DNA of 15,694 nucleotides from assembly GCA_030618925.1 (NCBI GenBank), contig JAUXCK010000014.1:1-15694 (forward strand), written 5' to 3'. A program made the position numbers and the translations under genes. This DNA comes from Desulfobacteraceae bacterium (GTDB taxonomy: Bacteria; Desulfobacterota; Desulfobacteria; Desulfobacterales; SURF-7). The notes beneath the pieces were generated by a model. The model made no database searches, had not been told where the DNA came from, and was given only the letters and a program-made list of their open reading frames with translations. This document shows positions 15,432 to 15,694 of the stretch, piece after piece. How positions within the stretch are numbered: position 1 is the first letter of the stretch; every line of letters starts with the position of its first letter.

Positions 15432-15474
15432 AGTGCCTGTTTCGGGAAGCACTTTAAAAATTATTGTTTTTAAA
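15432..15474 (+). other. Two small inverted repeats between bamA and ompH
   Basis: Just after the bamA stop, AGTGC (15432-15436) pairs with GCACT (15449-15453). Immediately after, TTTAAAAA (15453-15460) is the exact reverse complement of TTTTTAAA (15467-15474), with a 6-base loop. The first hairpin is weak (5 bp) but is followed by an A/T-rich segment. Together they may act as a partial terminator or a processing/stability element that adjusts ompH expression relative to bamA. Confidence 0.35.
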
Positions 15475-15544
15475 CTGAAAATAACGTAAAGCCTTTAACG
15501 GACAAATTATTTATCATTTAGAGGAGATGGGAAAGGAGATGAAC

Positions 15545-15694
15545 ATGAATTTAAATAGCACGAAATTTATAATGACCGTATCTATGAGCATTTTTATTTT
15601 ATCGGCAACAATGGCTTTTGCGGCAGACGTTGCAAAAATAGGTGTCGTGGATTTGCAGCAGGTGTTGGTCGCTTCAGATCCCGGGAAGGCGGCA
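15545..15694 (+). CDS. ompH: OmpH/Skp-family periplasmic chaperone (3'-truncated)
   Basis: Only the first 50 residues lie in the window. A signal peptide with a hydrophobic core (about residues 8-26, ending MAFAA) is followed by VAKIGVVDLQQVLVASDPGKAA, the conserved N-terminal strand and helix start of OmpH/Skp proteins. These chaperones bind unfolded outer-membrane proteins in the periplasm and commonly follow bamA, as here. Three in-frame ATGs occur at 15527, 15539 and 15545. AGGAG at 15534-15538 is six bases before 15545 but directly abuts 15539, and GAGGAG at 15521-15526 abuts 15527, so 15545 is preferred; 15539 remains possible given GAGGAG 12 bases upstream. The rest of the coiled-coil arms lies beyond the window. 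Confidence 0.85.
   Translation, partial: MNLNSTKFIMTVSMSIFILSATMAFAADVAKIGVVDLQQVLVASDPGKAA

Overview
The window looks like chromosome from an anaerobic deltaproteobacterium (Desulfobacterota, probably Desulfobacterales/Desulfobacteraceae). This rests on gene order and protein style: a CCA-type nucleotidyltransferase with DHH and CBS domains upstream of trpS and scpAB, a lysS-lolC-lolD-bamA-ompH outer-membrane block, and a BamA with an extra domain before its POTRA repeats. The assignment is inference; no marker gene was compared. Coding density is high and most genes are housekeeping.

Layout. (1) 1-518, + strand: a higBA-type toxin-antitoxin pair, with the toxin cut by the window edge. It converges on the next unit with only 27 bp between stop codons and is the only clearly accessory module. 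(2) 546-5703, - strand: a tight unit read as nucleotidyltransferase, trpS, scpA, scpB, with gaps of 29, 9 and 32 bp. It combines tRNA 3'-end and charging functions with chromosome-condensation (kleisin) functions. TrpRS carries a four-cysteine pattern resembling the iron-sulphur site of Thermotoga TrpRS, and ScpB has a 65-residue low-complexity acidic tail. (3) 5704-6442: a divergent intergenic region of about 740 bp, the largest non-coding stretch. It holds a symmetric candidate promoter, a possible three-way-junction RNA with complementary loops (5943-6017), a second candidate promoter, and a 9-bp inverted repeat just before pilC. (4) 6443-9002, + strand: pilC and a PilS-like histidine kinase, without pilB, pilT, pilA or pilR beside them. 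(5) 9152-15694, + strand: lysS, lolC, lolD, bamA and the start of ompH. LolCD extracts lipoproteins from the inner membrane, BamA inserts beta-barrel proteins into the outer membrane, and the OmpH/Skp-type chaperone escorts unfolded outer-membrane proteins, so this is an envelope-assembly operon headed by a tRNA synthetase.

I found no CRISPR array, rRNA, tRNA, intact insertion sequence or phage gene. The features most worth following up are the structured intergenic region before pilC, the cysteine motif in TrpRS, the extra N-terminal domain and POTRA-3 insertion of BamA, and the split pilC-pilS pair.
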